A stretch of 51,606 nucleotides of DNA, taken from Acidobacteriaceae bacterium (lineage in GTDB: Bacteria; Acidobacteriota; Terriglobia; Terriglobales; Acidobacteriaceae). A program made the position numbers and the translations under genes. Position 1 is the first letter of the stretch; each line of letters starts with the position of its first letter. This document shows, in pieces, positions 34,491 through 42,767 of the stretch. The notes below the pieces were generated by a model. That model did no database searches. It was not told where the DNA came from and was given only the letters and a program-made list of their open reading frames with translations. The stretch covers positions 11,536 to 63,141 of the forward strand of contig PMSQ01000091.1 of assembly GCA_003168355.1 (NCBI GenBank), in the 5' to 3' direction.

Positions 34491-35395
34491 GCCATCGACC
34501 TCGGCAGCTCCATCGTAATCGTGGTGCCCTCGCCTTCGCCTTCACTTGCGGCAAATACTTTGCCGCCGTGCTTCTCGGTAATCGACTTCACGATAAACAG
34601 GCCCAGCCCGGTCCCTTTCACATGCGCCAGTGAACGATGGGTGACGCGATAAAAGCGCTTGAAGATGCTTTTCAAATCGTCGGGCGGAATGCCGACCCCG
34701 TGATCCTGCACGCTGAGCACGATGCGTTTTTCGTCAGGCATATTCAGGAGCACGCGCACATCCACCTGCTCGCCGGAATATTTAATGGCGTTGTCGAGCA
34801 CGTTGAAAACAGCGGTGCGAAGATCCTCATCGCTGCCCAGCACGCGCAAACCCGCGCCATTGCCCGGCGTCTCCTCGTAACGCAGAGCTTCCAGTGGCAG
34901 ATGATGGCGGCTTCGAGCGGCGTCCATGCATTCGCGCACCAGTTGCCGGAAGTCGACCGCGGATTTTTCCCGCCCCGCCTTCTTGTCCCCGGCGCGGCCG
35001 GCCCGCAACACCTGTTCCACAGTCTCCGTCAGCCGATCGGTATCGCTGAGCATCAGCCGGTAAAATTCCTGCTTCTGCGCTTCCGGCAAGTCACGGCGCT
35101 GCAAGGTTTCCAGATGCAGGCGAATCGAGGCGACCGGCGTTTTCAGTTCGTGCGTAACCGCGTTGATAAAGCTGTCGTGCTGCTCGCTACGGCGAAGCTC
35201 GCGCACCAGAAAGCTGGTGTTCACGATCATCCCCGCGATGATCAGGGCAAAAAAGATGATGCCGAAAAACAGCAGCACGCCCTCGCGCCAGTTGAGGATG
35301 ATCCATCCAACATTGAGCGCAACCGCCAGCGCCACCAGGGTGATGCCCAGGCAAAGAAAGAAGACGATAGTTCCGCGGCGGCTCGTAATGCGCAT
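34487..35395 (-). CDS. Sensor histidine kinase
   Basis: The 302-residue kinase has two membrane helices near the N-terminus (about 8-30 and 38-60) with almost no periplasmic loop, so it probably senses within the membrane or through a partner. The HisKA domain follows (NAVTHELKTPVASIRLH, phospho-acceptor His82), then HATPase_c with VLDNAIKYS (N box), DHGVGIPPDD (G1), FKRFYRV (F box) and GTGLGLFIV (G2). It phosphorylates the response regulator encoded immediately downstream, with a 4-base ATGA overlap. No HAMP or PAS domain is seen. Confidence 0.94.
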   Translation of the reverse strand: MRITSRRGTIVFFLCLGITLVALAVALNVGWIILNWREGVLLFFGIIFFALIIAGMIVNTSFLVRELRRSEQHDSFINAVTHELKTPVASIRLHLETLQRRDLPEAQKQEFYRLMLSDTDRLTETVEQVLRAGRAGDKKAGREKSAVDFRQLVRECMDAARSRHHLPLEALRYEETPGNGAGLRVLGSDEDLRTAVFNVLDNAIKYSGEQVDVRVLLNMPDEKRIVLSVQDHGVGIPPDDLKSIFKRFYRVTHRSLAHVKGTGLGLFIVKSITEKHGGKVFAASEGEGEGTTITMELPRSMA

Positions 35396-35535
35396 GGAAG
35401 CTCAGGCTGATTTTACCGCGTTCCCGCCCGAGGGTTGCTAAAACGCGAGGAGGATTGGGACCGGGACACTGGAGGCTCACCTGGGAGGCCGGCCATGCTT
35501 GGTCCTTACCGGTGCTAAAGGCGATAACTCGACAG

Positions 35536-35997
35536 TTATTTACGGCAGTCGATGTGCGCAGAGGGCACCAGAGAGCCGAGCGTACCGAATTTCAGGTAGC
35601 TGACCTCTTTTGCTCCATCGATTCCATCGAATATCGAGACGGCGAACTGCTCCGATTCGACTCGCCACATTGAGATTGAATCGCTATGAAACGTCCATTT
35701 TCCGTAAAGCGCATTGATCGCGGCACGAAGTTCACTTGCGGACACTGATTTGTCGTAAACGGCGGTAAATCCGACGATTTGACCGTTTACCAAGTCCGTC
35801 ATGATTTGCGCGGGATAAACCGCCCCACCATCACCCGAATCCTGCTTCCACAATTGCGAACACTCCGCTGAATGGCAATGAATCAATTGTGGATTCGGCA
35901 GGACTATTCTGCGCGTACTCTCCCCTGCTTGCGCGTAGGCGCACAGTATGGCCAATAAGCAACTGACTGCACCAAACACCCTGCGTGCATTGCGCAT
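35536..35997 (-). CDS. Secreted protein of unknown function (153 aa)
   Basis: From the ATG at 35995-35997, preceded by GGGAGGG, the protein begins with a signal peptide (MRNARRVFGAVSCLLAILC, then AYAQA) and continues as a small mixed domain with HCHSAECSQLW near the mature N-terminus and a final Cys near the end (HIDCRK), suggesting disulfides. It contains VYPAQIMTDLVNGQIVGF and VSASELRAAINALYGKW, a pattern I cannot link to a named domain with confidence. An upstream ATG at 36105 would place the signal peptide internally and is rejected. It lies upstream of neither the kinase nor the desaturase in an obvious operon. Confidence 0.72.
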   Translation of the reverse strand: MRNARRVFGAVSCLLAILCAYAQAGESTRRIVLPNPQLIHCHSAECSQLWKQDSGDGGAVYPAQIMTDLVNGQIVGFTAVYDKSVSASELRAAINALYGKWTFHSDSISMWRVESEQFAVSIFDGIDGAKEVSYLKFGTLGSLVPSAHIDCRK

Positions 35998-36170
35998 CCA
36001 TGCCCTCCCAGCGGTCAAGCGCTTCAAGTAGAACCTATTGTTCAGGGAGAGGAAACACGATGCAAGATTACTGACGTTAACAGGCGTGGGTGTTGAAAAA
36101 TTCACTCAGCAGAGCGATTACACCAACTGCCCTTTCATGGCGCTTGCGAGACAGCTTCTGGTGTACGCCG

Positions 36171-36199
36171 AAAAGAAAAACCCGCCGGAAAGGCGGGTT
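36171..36199 (-). terminator. Rho-independent terminator of the desaturase gene
   Basis: AACCCGCC and GGCGGGTT form a perfect 8-bp stem with a 5-base loop, followed on the minus strand by TTTCTTTT. It lies 32 bases past the desaturase stop codon. Confidence 0.88.
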
Positions 36200-36230
36200 C
36201 TTATCCAAAAACGCAGAGTGGGTCGTCTAT

Positions 36231-37163
36231 CTAGTCGCCCGCCGCCGCGCCCTCCGCGAAAGCGCTTGTAACCAGCTGTCCATTGGGCGTCGCCACCAGT
36301 CCTTTTTCCAAATCAGCCAGCTTCACCCGCTTGATGTCCCAAGCCAGCCCCAGCGTCTTCAGCGCCCAGATGCCGTACCAGTTCATGTCAACCTCATACC
36401 AGGTAAAGCCGTGCTGCGCCGCAGTCGGATGCGCGTGGTGATTGTTGTGCCAGCCTTCCCCGAATGTCAGCAACGCGACCCACCAGCTGTTGGTCGAAAG
36501 ATCCCGAGTGGTGAAACGGCGCGTGCCCCAGGAGTGCGTAGCCGAATTCACCAGCCAAGTGGCGTGCAGCCCAACCACCGTGCGCATGAAAATACCCCAC
36601 ATTAGAAACGGTAGCCCGCCGATGGCCAGCAGTATGACGCCCAGCACGATCATAGGAACATAGTGATATTTCGTAATCCAAACGTGGAATTTATCTTTAG
36701 CGAGATCGGGAACGTAGCGGGCCAACGTGGTCGTGTCATGATGCATCGACTTGCCCATGAGAATCCAACCCATGTGCGCCCACCATTTTCCATCGATGGG
36801 CGAATGCGGATCGCCATCCTCGTCCGAGTACTGATGATGAATGCGATGCGTGGCCACCCAGAAAATGGGTCCGCCCTCGAGGGCCAGCGTGGCGCAAACG
36901 GTCAGGAAATACTCCACCCACTTCGGCGTCTTATAGCCGCGGTGCGTGAGCAGACGATGATAGCTCATGCCAATGCCCAGGCTGCCCGAAACCCACCACA
37001 AGAACATGGCGACGAACAGTGCCTTCCATGTGAAGAAGAAAAGTGCCGCGATGGCTCCGACGTGAAACAGTGCCATGAATATCGCGGTCACCCAGTTGAT
37101 TTCACCCTTTGCAGCTTGTCGTTTTTCCAGGCTTTCCAGTTGCATGTCCAAAGTGGGCCCCAT
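36231..37163 (-). CDS. Acyl-CoA/fatty-acid desaturase (delta-9 type)
   Basis: The 310-residue integral membrane enzyme has the three histidine boxes of the di-iron acyl desaturases: HRLLTH, HRIHHQ and HNNHH, between hydrophobic segments ([59 protein letters not shown]), plus [12 protein letters not shown]. It introduces a double bond into acyl chains, helping to set membrane fluidity. Electron donors are probably ferredoxin or a flavoprotein elsewhere. The ATG at 37161-37163 is used; Met7 is possible. A strong terminator follows. There is no obvious operon partner; the nearby two-component system might control it, but no evidence is visible. Confidence 0.92.
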   Translation of the reverse strand: MGPTLDMQLESLEKRQAAKGEINWVTAIFMALFHVGAIAALFFFTWKALFVAMFLWWVSGSLGIGMSYHRLLTHRGYKTPKWVEYFLTVCATLALEGGPIFWVATHRIHHQYSDEDGDPHSPIDGKWWAHMGWILMGKSMHHDTTTLARYVPDLAKDKFHVWITKYHYVPMIVLGVILLAIGGLPFLMWGIFMRTVVGLHATWLVNSATHSWGTRRFTTRDLSTNSWWVALLTFGEGWHNNHHAHPTAAQHGFTWYEVDMNWYGIWALKTLGLAWDIKRVKLADLEKGLVATPNGQLVTSAFAEGAAAGD

Positions 37164-37354
37164 TTGCTGGTCTTGAGTTCGTTACCGCACATATCTAACC
37201 TATCAAGGGAATCGGGCAAGCCACTGTAATACTTGTGTAATAGCGCGTTTCCGGGGCATTACGGAGGTACTACAGCAGAAAACAAAAAGAGCGCAGCCAA
37301 TGCCGCGCCCTCGAAGACCGAGCCGAATTGCAAGTCAATTCTAATCCGGCCCTA

Positions 37355-37831
37355 TCACGCGCTCTTTGGCATCTGCTTCATGAATTCACTCTGCGCTTCT
37401 TCAATCTCTTCCGCCGACATATCGCGGGTATGGGTCGCGATCGACCACTTGTGCCCGAAAGGATCCACCAGCTTGCCGAAACGGTCGCCCCAGAACATCT
37501 CACTGACCGGCATCTCAACGGTCGCGCCCGCCTTGATCGCACGATCAAATGCGGAATCCACGTCCTCCACATAAATGTGCAGCCCCGTGCCCGTGCCGCC
37601 GATAGTTTGCGGCGACAACGATCCAAACTGCGGGAACTCGTCGGCCAGCATGAAGAGCGAGTCGCCGATGCGCAATTCGGCATGCATCACCTTGCCATCG
37701 GGTCCTTTCATGACGCCTTTTTCCACCGCGCCAAATGCCTGCTTGTAGAACTCCACTGCGCGCTCAGCGTTGCGGACAGTCATCGAGGGGGTGAGGGTGT
37801 GGTAACCCTCAGGAATAGCTTTAACGGTCAT
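37355..37831 (-). CDS. VOC-superfamily protein, PhnB/YdcJ-like glyoxalase fold
   Basis: The 158-residue protein begins MTVKAIPEGYHTLTPSMTV, and shows AVEFYKQAFGAVEKGVMKG, VMHAELRIGDSLFMLADE and WGDRFGKLVDPFGHKW, the signature of the PhnB-type VOC group (the 'GDR-G-DPFGH-W' block). The biochemical role of the group is uncertain; many are annotated as glyoxalases. An AGGAGG site sits 5 bases upstream of the ATG. It stands alone between the desaturase gene and divergent small unknown genes. Confidence 0.88.
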   Translation of the reverse strand: MTVKAIPEGYHTLTPSMTVRNAERAVEFYKQAFGAVEKGVMKGPDGKVMHAELRIGDSLFMLADEFPQFGSLSPQTIGGTGTGLHIYVEDVDSAFDRAIKAGATVEMPVSEMFWGDRFGKLVDPFGHKWSIATHTRDMSAEEIEEAQSEFMKQMPKSA

Positions 37832-37938
37832 GTCGTCCTCCTACTAGAGAATTCCGGCGGCAGGCAGTTTACACCAAAAAGGAGGGCAGATTTGTCAACG
37901 GAGTGTTACAGTACGGGGATCGTCGGGGAGGTGTTGGG

Positions 37939-38202
37939 ATGTCGTTTATGGCCCTCGCGAACGTTGAAATAGACGAGAACCAGACCCAGAGCTGGACTGC
38001 GACGTGGAACAGCCCGACATGGCCAGCATGGCCGGGCATCGTGCTGATCCAGGCGCAAACGGTGACCACGGGCGTCTCGCTCACCTGTTCGACCCCGTCA
38101 GTTTCTTCGGCTCCCAACGGCCCGTATTCGTTTTCCTTCACGGTTACGAATAGCAGTCCGAACATTGGCTGGTACAACCTTTACATCGAAAGCGGTCTAT
38201 AG
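37939..38202 (+). CDS. Small protein of unknown function (87 aa)
   Basis: From the ATG at 37939, with GGGGAGG 6 bases upstream, the product is 87 residues: MSFMALANVEIDENQTQSW, then a Thr/Ser/Pro-rich, beta-strand-like sequence with repeated Trp (WTATWNSPTWPAWPG) and a terminus VTNSSPNIGWYNLYIESGL. It looks like a single small beta-sandwich, but no family is recognised. There is no signal peptide or membrane helix. A second small gene starts 23 bases downstream on the same strand, suggesting a two-gene unit. The opposing frame lacks a ribosome site. Confidence 0.62.
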   Translation: MSFMALANVEIDENQTQSWTATWNSPTWPAWPGIVLIQAQTVTTGVSLTCSTPSVSSAPNGPYSFSFTVTNSSPNIGWYNLYIESGL

Positions 38203-38225
38203 CGAAAGCGATGAGGGTATGGAAT

Positions 38226-38450
38226 ATGAAGCTGGCAGTCAGTTACGACGCAGCGGGCAAAATCCTTACCATGTTTGATCCGGAAAAACTGCGCAGTGAA
38301 AAAGTCACTCTGCGATACGTGCCGGCACCGGGCGAGAAGCACCAAGTCATCGAGCTTCCGAAAGAGTTCGAGAAGGAAGTATTCTTCGACCTCCCCAAGT
38401 TGCTCCGCGTGAACCTGACGGGCGCAACTCCAAAGTTGGAGCGTAGGTAA
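38226..38450 (+). CDS. Small protein of unknown function (74 aa)
   Basis: The ATG at 38226 has GAGGG 8 bases upstream; an ATG at 38211 adds 5 residues. The 74-residue product (MKLAVSYDAAGKILTMFDPEKL, in two pieces: strand, turn, strand) is charged, with LPKEFEKEVFFDLPKLLRVNL near the end. It has no Cys, signal peptide or membrane helix, and no family is recognised. It follows the 87-residue gene closely and ends 3 bases before the stop codon of the convergent MBL hydrolase gene. Probably cotranscribed with its upstream neighbour. Confidence 0.6.
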   Translation: MKLAVSYDAAGKILTMFDPEKLRSEKVTLRYVPAPGEKHQVIELPKEFEKEVFFDLPKLLRVNLTGATPKLERR

Positions 38451-38453
38451 CAC

Positions 38454-39350
38454 TCAGAAAAATCGGGTCACGCCCTCTTCCAACACCACCACCCGATCCT
38501 TGATTCCAGCCGCGCGCGCTTCCTGGTCCAACAACTGCAGTGGCTCATCGACCGGCTCGTGCGACAACCGGAAGCTTCCGTAATGCATGGGCACCATCCA
38601 GCGTGATTTCAAGTCGAGAAAGGCGCGAGTTGCATCCGCGGGATTGGTGTGCACGTTGCGGAACGTCGCCGGATTATACGCGCCGATAGGAAGCAGTGCC
38701 AATTCCGGCGACAGGCGTCGCCCGATCTCGCGAAAGCCCGCGAAGTAAGCCGTGTCGCCGGCGTGGTAGATGGAGTGCTTCCCCGCCTGCAACACATAGC
38801 CGCCATAACCGCGGTGCGAGTCCTTGAGAATTCGCGCGCCCCAATGCCGCGAAGGGACGTGTGTCACTGCCAAGCTGCCGTGACCCGAACTGTTCCACCA
38901 GTCCAGCTCAATGATCTCAGAGAAACCCAGATCGGAGACCAGATCCGTCACGTGGCTCGGAATGATGATGGCCGGCGCGGTCCCCCGCGTCCGCAGATTG
39001 TTCTGCACAATGGCCCGCAGCGACGGCCGGTGCAGATGATCAAAGTGCGCGTGCGTCACCAGCACAATATCGATGGCCGGCAAATCGCGCACTCGCAGCC
39101 CGGGACGCCGCAGGCGCTTCAGTAGAAACAGCCAGCGCGCGAAGTTGGGGTCAACCACTACGCTCTGTCCGCCGATCTGCACGAAGAAACTGGAATGCCC
39201 TATGAAGGTGACGCCCAGCTCGCCGTTCGAGGCAAGACGCGGTTTGTGCGTCTCTCCGCAAAGCGGGGTCACGGCGGAACGCCGCACCAAGCGCCCAAAC
39301 TGCCTGGCTCGCTTGCGGAGTGCCGGACTGTCAAGCGTTGCTTTAATCAT
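38454..39350 (-). CDS. MBL-fold hydrolase (NAPE-PLD/UlaG-like)
   Basis: The 298-residue protein has the dinuclear metal site of the metallo-beta-lactamase fold: THAHFDHLHRPS, HVPSRHWGAR, HAGDTAYFAGF, and a final HYGSFRLSHEP. GHSSFFVQIGGQSVVVDPNFA opens the fold. The pattern matches the group containing N-acyl-phosphatidylethanolamine phospholipase D and UlaG lactonase; a phospho- or lactone hydrolase is expected, but the substrate is open. The ATG at 39348-39350 begins MIKATLDSPALRKRARQFG, with no signal peptide. Its 3' end nearly touches the convergent small gene (38450). Confidence 0.9.
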   Translation of the reverse strand: MIKATLDSPALRKRARQFGRLVRRSAVTPLCGETHKPRLASNGELGVTFIGHSSFFVQIGGQSVVVDPNFARWLFLLKRLRRPGLRVRDLPAIDIVLVTHAHFDHLHRPSLRAIVQNNLRTRGTAPAIIIPSHVTDLVSDLGFSEIIELDWWNSSGHGSLAVTHVPSRHWGARILKDSHRGYGGYVLQAGKHSIYHAGDTAYFAGFREIGRRLSPELALLPIGAYNPATFRNVHTNPADATRAFLDLKSRWMVPMHYGSFRLSHEPVDEPLQLLDQEARAAGIKDRVVVLEEGVTRFF

Positions 39351-39540
39351 CCTGCTCGTCTGTTTGATGAATGCCGCGCTCTGCTGGCTGTATTTTAGTT
39401 GAGGCCCTTAGGAATATGCGTAATTTCCACGCATCCCATATTACGCTTTCGATTCGGGAGCGACAGCCCCAAAAGCGCAGAGCAACATTAAGACGGCCAA
39501 ATAATAGCGAGCGTCTCAGTTCGCTGAAACGTCCCGTGTG

Positions 39541-39579
39541 GGACAGCCGCCCCCGGCTGTCCGTCGAGCGCAGCTCGAC
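39541..39579. repeat. Two adjacent perfect palindromes upstream of the dehydrogenase gene
   Basis: GGACAGCCG/CGGCTGTCC (39541-39562, 4-base loop) is followed at once by GTCGAGC/GCTCGAC (39563-39579, 3-base loop). The pair lies in the gap between divergent genes, about 100 bases before the dehydrogenase ATG. The arrangement of two GC-rich stems resembles REP/BIME-type intergenic repeats. A role as leader structure is possible. Confidence 0.6.
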
Positions 39580-39675
39580 CTCTTATTCGTCACCGCCACC
39601 AGCCCTTGCTTGACCTCGATCCGGTTACTCATTTCTAATCCGGAGAGTCCTTTCCTCACGAGGAGAAGTCCCGAA

Positions 39676-40557
39676 ATGCGCGTTGCTTTCTTAGGTTTGG
39701 GAATTATGGGGCACGCCATGGCCACGAATCTGGTCAAGGCCGGCCACGAAGTCACAGTTTGGAACCGCACTCCCGGCAAACTGGTCGAGGGCGCGGGCGT
39801 CGCTCCCACTCCAGCAGCGGCGGCGCAGGGCGCCGAAGTCGTCTGGCTCTGCGTTTCCGACACGGCCGCGGTCGAGAAGATATTGTTTGGTCCCGAGGGC
39901 ATTGACCAGTCGCTGGCCGAAGGCATGATCATCGCGGACTCCAGCACAATCTCGCCCACCGCCACCGCCAAGTTTGCCGAACGAGTTCGCCCCAAGGGCG
40001 TGGCCTACGTTGACGCTCCCATGACCGGGTCGAAGATCGGCGCCGCGAATGGAACGCTGATTTTCATGGTCGGAGGAGACGGTGCCACAATCGAACGCCT
40101 CAACCCGCTGTTCGCGGCCATGGGCAAAAAGATTTTTCGCATGGGAGAAATCGGCAAGGGCCAGGCTACCAAGCTGGCCATGAACCTCCAGATCGCCCTC
40201 ATTTTCGAGGGCTTTGCCGAGGCCCTCACTCTCGCCACCAAACTCGGCGTGGACTCCCAGCAGTTGCTTTCGCTGATTGAGGCCACCATGGTCCGCTCGG
40301 GCGTGGTGGACTATAAGGGACCGTTCGTCCTGCAACGCGATTTCACCCCCAATTTTCCGCTGCGCCTTATGCACAAGGACATCCGGCTCGCGCTCGAAGC
40401 CGCAAAAGAAGCGCGCGTGAAGCTGCCCGCCCTCGAAACCGTGGAAGAGATTTACGAACTGGCCACCGAAGACGGCCACCAGGATCTCGACTACGCCGCC
40501 ACCCTCACTCTGCTCGAACGCTGGGCAGGGATACAGGTGAAAGGCGAAGCGGCGTAG
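39676..40557 (+). CDS. Beta-hydroxyacid dehydrogenase (3-hydroxyisobutyrate/glyoxylate reductase family)
   Basis: The 293-residue enzyme (ATG at 39676, AGGAGA upstream) has the Rossmann GLGIMGHAMATNL nucleotide motif followed by WNRTP, where Arg after the second strand favours NADP(H), the DAPMTGSKIGAANGTL substrate loop and GKGQATKLAMNL with the catalytic Lys. It belongs to the family including 3-hydroxyisobutyrate dehydrogenase, tartronate semialdehyde reductase and GLYR1-type succinic semialdehyde reductase. A glycerate 2-kinase gene lies 0.7 kb away on the other strand, so tartronate semialdehyde or glyoxylate is a possible substrate, but this is inference. The frame continues upstream to 39538 through the palindromes and is not used. 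Confidence 0.9.
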   Translation: MRVAFLGLGIMGHAMATNLVKAGHEVTVWNRTPGKLVEGAGVAPTPAAAAQGAEVVWLCVSDTAAVEKILFGPEGIDQSLAEGMIIADSSTISPTATAKFAERVRPKGVAYVDAPMTGSKIGAANGTLIFMVGGDGATIERLNPLFAAMGKKIFRMGEIGKGQATKLAMNLQIALIFEGFAEALTLATKLGVDSQQLLSLIEATMVRSGVVDYKGPFVLQRDFTPNFPLRLMHKDIRLALEAAKEARVKLPALETVEEIYELATEDGHQDLDYAATLTLLERWAGIQVKGEAA

Positions 40558-40610
40558 GAATGGAGGCTTTGTTCGCCGAATGCCGGCTGTCCTCTTTTAT
40601 CTAGATTCCT

Positions 40611-40910
40611 CTAGTGAGCGGAAGCCAGCAACGAAATGCGACGCACACTGATTTGCTTCTCGCGCTTGCGGGTCTGGGCGATGTCGTAAGACGACTGCAT
40701 ACGCATAAGCGTGTCCATCTTCACGCCGAAGGCTTTCTCGATGCGAAGCGCCATATCCCCGGATAGGTCGGCCTTGCCATTGAGCAAGCTGGACAACGCC
40801 GGCCGGGACACGCGCAACGCCACTGCCGCCGCTGTAACGGTCAACCCTGCGGCTTCAATAATCTCGGTCCGGATGAAATCTCCGGGGTGGGGCGGGTTCT
40901 TCATCGGCAT
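40611..40910 (-). CDS. higA: HigA-type antitoxin, HTH (XRE) DNA-binding protein
   Basis: The 99-residue protein begins MPMKNPPHPGDFIRTEIIEAAGLTV (in family form P-P-HPG-x-x-L) and carries an HTH: TAAAVALRVSRPALSSLLNGKADLSGDMALRIEKAFG. This is the HigA signature. It neutralises HigB and represses the operon. GAGGAAA lies 9 bases upstream. It follows the toxin gene on the minus strand, toxin first, as usual for higBA. The antitoxin is intact, whereas the toxin carries a frameshift near its end. Confidence 0.93.
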   Translation of the reverse strand: MPMKNPPHPGDFIRTEIIEAAGLTVTAAAVALRVSRPALSSLLNGKADLSGDMALRIEKAFGVKMDTLMRMQSSYDIAQTRKREKQISVRRISLLASAH

Positions 40911-40949
40911 GGTGTTTCCTCTTTCTTGCCTAGTGGTAATCCTCCAAAT

Positions 40950-41219
40950 TCACATCGCAAATTCACGCTCGGTTGTGTCGATACGAAACGTCAGACGCCG
41001 GTTAGCGGTAACGCTTAGACTCCAGGTACTCTTGCGGTCGCCGGTCAACGTGTGCACCTTCCAAGTCAGTAACGTTCGCAACTCCTCCGGTTCTTCCATG
41101 TCGTCCAGAAATGCAAGCATCTTGCGGAGCTTCTCCGCCGTATCTGGCGGAACACCCTTGGCGTTGTCTTCCGCGTAGAGCCTCTTCAAGCTCTTATGAG
41201 CGAAATTCCGTATCCTCAA
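40950..41219 (-). CDS. higB: HigB-type toxin (RelE superfamily), C-terminus lost by frameshift
   Basis: The first about 80 residues match HigB mRNA interferases: NFAHKSLKRLYAEDNAKGVPP, LRKMLAFLDDMEEPEEL, VHTLTGDRKSTWSLSV and ANRRLTFRI. The frame then ends at a TGA (40950-40952). In the -1 frame, however, the DNA from 40956 down to 40930 reads DVNLEDYH followed by TAG, the exact canonical C-terminus of the family. A one-base loss or two-base gain near 40957-40968 would explain this. The Asp-Tyr-His end is implicated in catalysis in HigB, so the product is probably inactive. Start is TTG at 41217-41219. A sequencing error is the main alternative. Confidence 0.8.
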   Translation of the reverse strand: MRIRNFAHKSLKRLYAEDNAKGVPPDTAEKLRKMLAFLDDMEEPEELRTLLTWKVHTLTGDRKSTWSLSVTANRRLTFRIDTTEREFAM

Positions 41220-41277
41220 TTTAAGCTACCGTAGCCTGTAGCCTAACACTTGTCAACTCGAAAGGCCATGCGGCATT

Positions 41278-42597
41278 CTAGTATGCAAGGAGTATCCGCA
41301 AGTCGCGCAGATTGTTCCCCGTGGGCCCAGTCTCGATCGCATCGCCCAGCACTCTGAAGAATGGATACGCGTCGAACTTCTCGAGTGCCGCGCGGGCATC
41401 CAATCCACTCGATTGCGCGCGGCTGATAGTGGTTCCATCCACCACCGCACCGGCTGCCGTACTGTTCCCATCCACACCATCCGTCCCAGCACTGAGCACG
41501 GTGACATTCTCTCCTGCAATCTTCGCTGCACACGCCAGTGCAAACTGCTGGTTGCGACCGCCCACGCCACCATTCGTAACCTTTACCGTCACTTCGCCGC
41601 CGGAGATCAGGCACACCCGCGCGAAATTTTTGCTCAGCTCGCGAAGCCGCTTCAGCAAATACTCTGCCGCGCGCTCGTAATCCCAGTCATCACAAGAATT
41701 GTCCACATGCACAGTGAACCCAGCGCGCTCAGCCGCTGCACTCGCCTGCTCCACCGCGGTTTGGTTCGAGAGAATCGTCCACCAGCGCGAACGCTGAAAC
41801 GCCGGATCGTCGGACTTCGGCGTCTCCTCCAGAGCCTGGCGTTCAAAGAGCTCGCGCGTGGAATGCGGAAACTGCGGCAGCAATCCGTGCTTCTCCGCGA
41901 TCCGATAACAATCCTCCACGCTGGTTGAATCGGGCATCGTCGGACCGGATGCAAGAGCATCGGGCGTATCGTCAGGAACGTCGGAGACCAGCAGGGACAA
42001 CTGCTGCGCGGGAAACGCCCGCTGTGCCAGCCGTCCGCCTTTGCTCGCGGAGAGATGCTTGCGGATAGTATTGATTTCGGCGATGGGCGCGCCCGAATGC
42101 ACCAGAGCACGATAGGTCGCGATCAGATCGTCCAGGGAAATCTCATCGTCAATTGGCTTCTCAACAATCGACGATCCTCCGCCACTGAGCAGAAAAATCA
42201 CCAGCGACGCCGCGGTCTGCGCACCCAGCGCTTTCAGAATAGCGCCCGCCGCGTGAATGGATTCAGCATTGGGTGTGGGATGTCCGCCGCGAAAATAACG
42301 GAAGCCGCGCACCTGCGACGGCGGCTCGACCGAACTCGCCACAATACCCTCGAGCGAAGCCGTGCCGACTTGCTGTGCCAGCGCCTCCACCATCGTATGT
42401 CCGGCTTTGCCGATGGAAATCACCAGCACGCGCGAATAAGAATGCAGATCGTAAAGGTCCTCGCGGACGCGCAGCACCCCGCGCTCACAATTCACATGCC
42501 GCGCAAATGCCTTGGCAATCGAAGCCTCGGCCAGCGCGTAGCGAAAGATTTCCCGGGCCGTATCACGCATCTGTTGAGACAACTCACCGTGGTTCAC
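41278..42597 (-). CDS. Glycerate 2-kinase (GckA/MOFRL family)
   Basis: The 439-residue protein has both GckA domains: the N-terminal DUF4147 region (LVISIGKAGHTMVEALAQ, GGHPTPNAES, FLLSGGGSSIVEKP, INTIRKHLSASKGGRLA, SDVPDDTPDALASGPT) and the C-terminal MOFRL domain (CLISGGEVTVKVTNGGVGGRNQQ, LSAGTDGVDGNSTAAGAVVDG). It phosphorylates D-glycerate to 2-phosphoglycerate, feeding glycolysis from serine, glyoxylate or sugar-acid breakdown. A beta-hydroxyacid dehydrogenase that could supply glycerate is encoded nearby (39676-40557). The frame starts at GTG (42595-42597) without a clear ribosome site; Met10 (42570) is an alternative. Confidence 0.92.
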   Translation of the reverse strand: MNHGELSQQMRDTAREIFRYALAEASIAKAFARHVNCERGVLRVREDLYDLHSYSRVLVISIGKAGHTMVEALAQQVGTASLEGIVASSVEPPSQVRGFRYFRGGHPTPNAESIHAAGAILKALGAQTAASLVIFLLSGGGSSIVEKPIDDEISLDDLIATYRALVHSGAPIAEINTIRKHLSASKGGRLAQRAFPAQQLSLLVSDVPDDTPDALASGPTMPDSTSVEDCYRIAEKHGLLPQFPHSTRELFERQALEETPKSDDPAFQRSRWWTILSNQTAVEQASAAAERAGFTVHVDNSCDDWDYERAAEYLLKRLRELSKNFARVCLISGGEVTVKVTNGGVGGRNQQFALACAAKIAGENVTVLSAGTDGVDGNSTAAGAVVDGTTISRAQSSGLDARAALEKFDAYPFFRVLGDAIETGPTGNNLRDLRILLAY

Positions 42598-42601
42598 AAA
42601 A

Positions 42602-42663
42602 TGTCATCCTGAGCGTAGCATTCGCGTTCGCTTGCGAACGCGAATGCGGAGTCGAAGGATCCC
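42602..42663. repeat. 'TGTCATCCTGAGCG' type intergenic repeat with long hairpin
   Basis: TGTCATCCTGAGCG at 42602-42615 and GAGTCGAAGGATCC (about 42650-42663) flank a 12-bp perfect stem (CATTCGCGTTCG 42619-42630, CGAACGCGAATG 42635-42646) with a CTTG loop. These flanks are those of a widespread short repeat seen in acidobacterial and other genomes. It lies between the glycerate kinase and hydrolase genes (both minus strand) and may act as a terminator for the latter. Confidence 0.7.
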
Positions 42664-42767
42664 CTGCAGTCTCGCGCCACTCAAGGACTCAAAAGGAATT
42701 CTCGCCACGGACCAGGATTTCTCAGCGACACGCATCGAACACTGCAATGCTGGCATATCCAATCGCG

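Noticed and set aside
40930..40970. Programmed ribosomal frameshifting in higB
   Set aside because: No slippery heptamer or downstream pseudoknot is visible, so decay or a sequencing error is more likely; kept only as a remote possibility.
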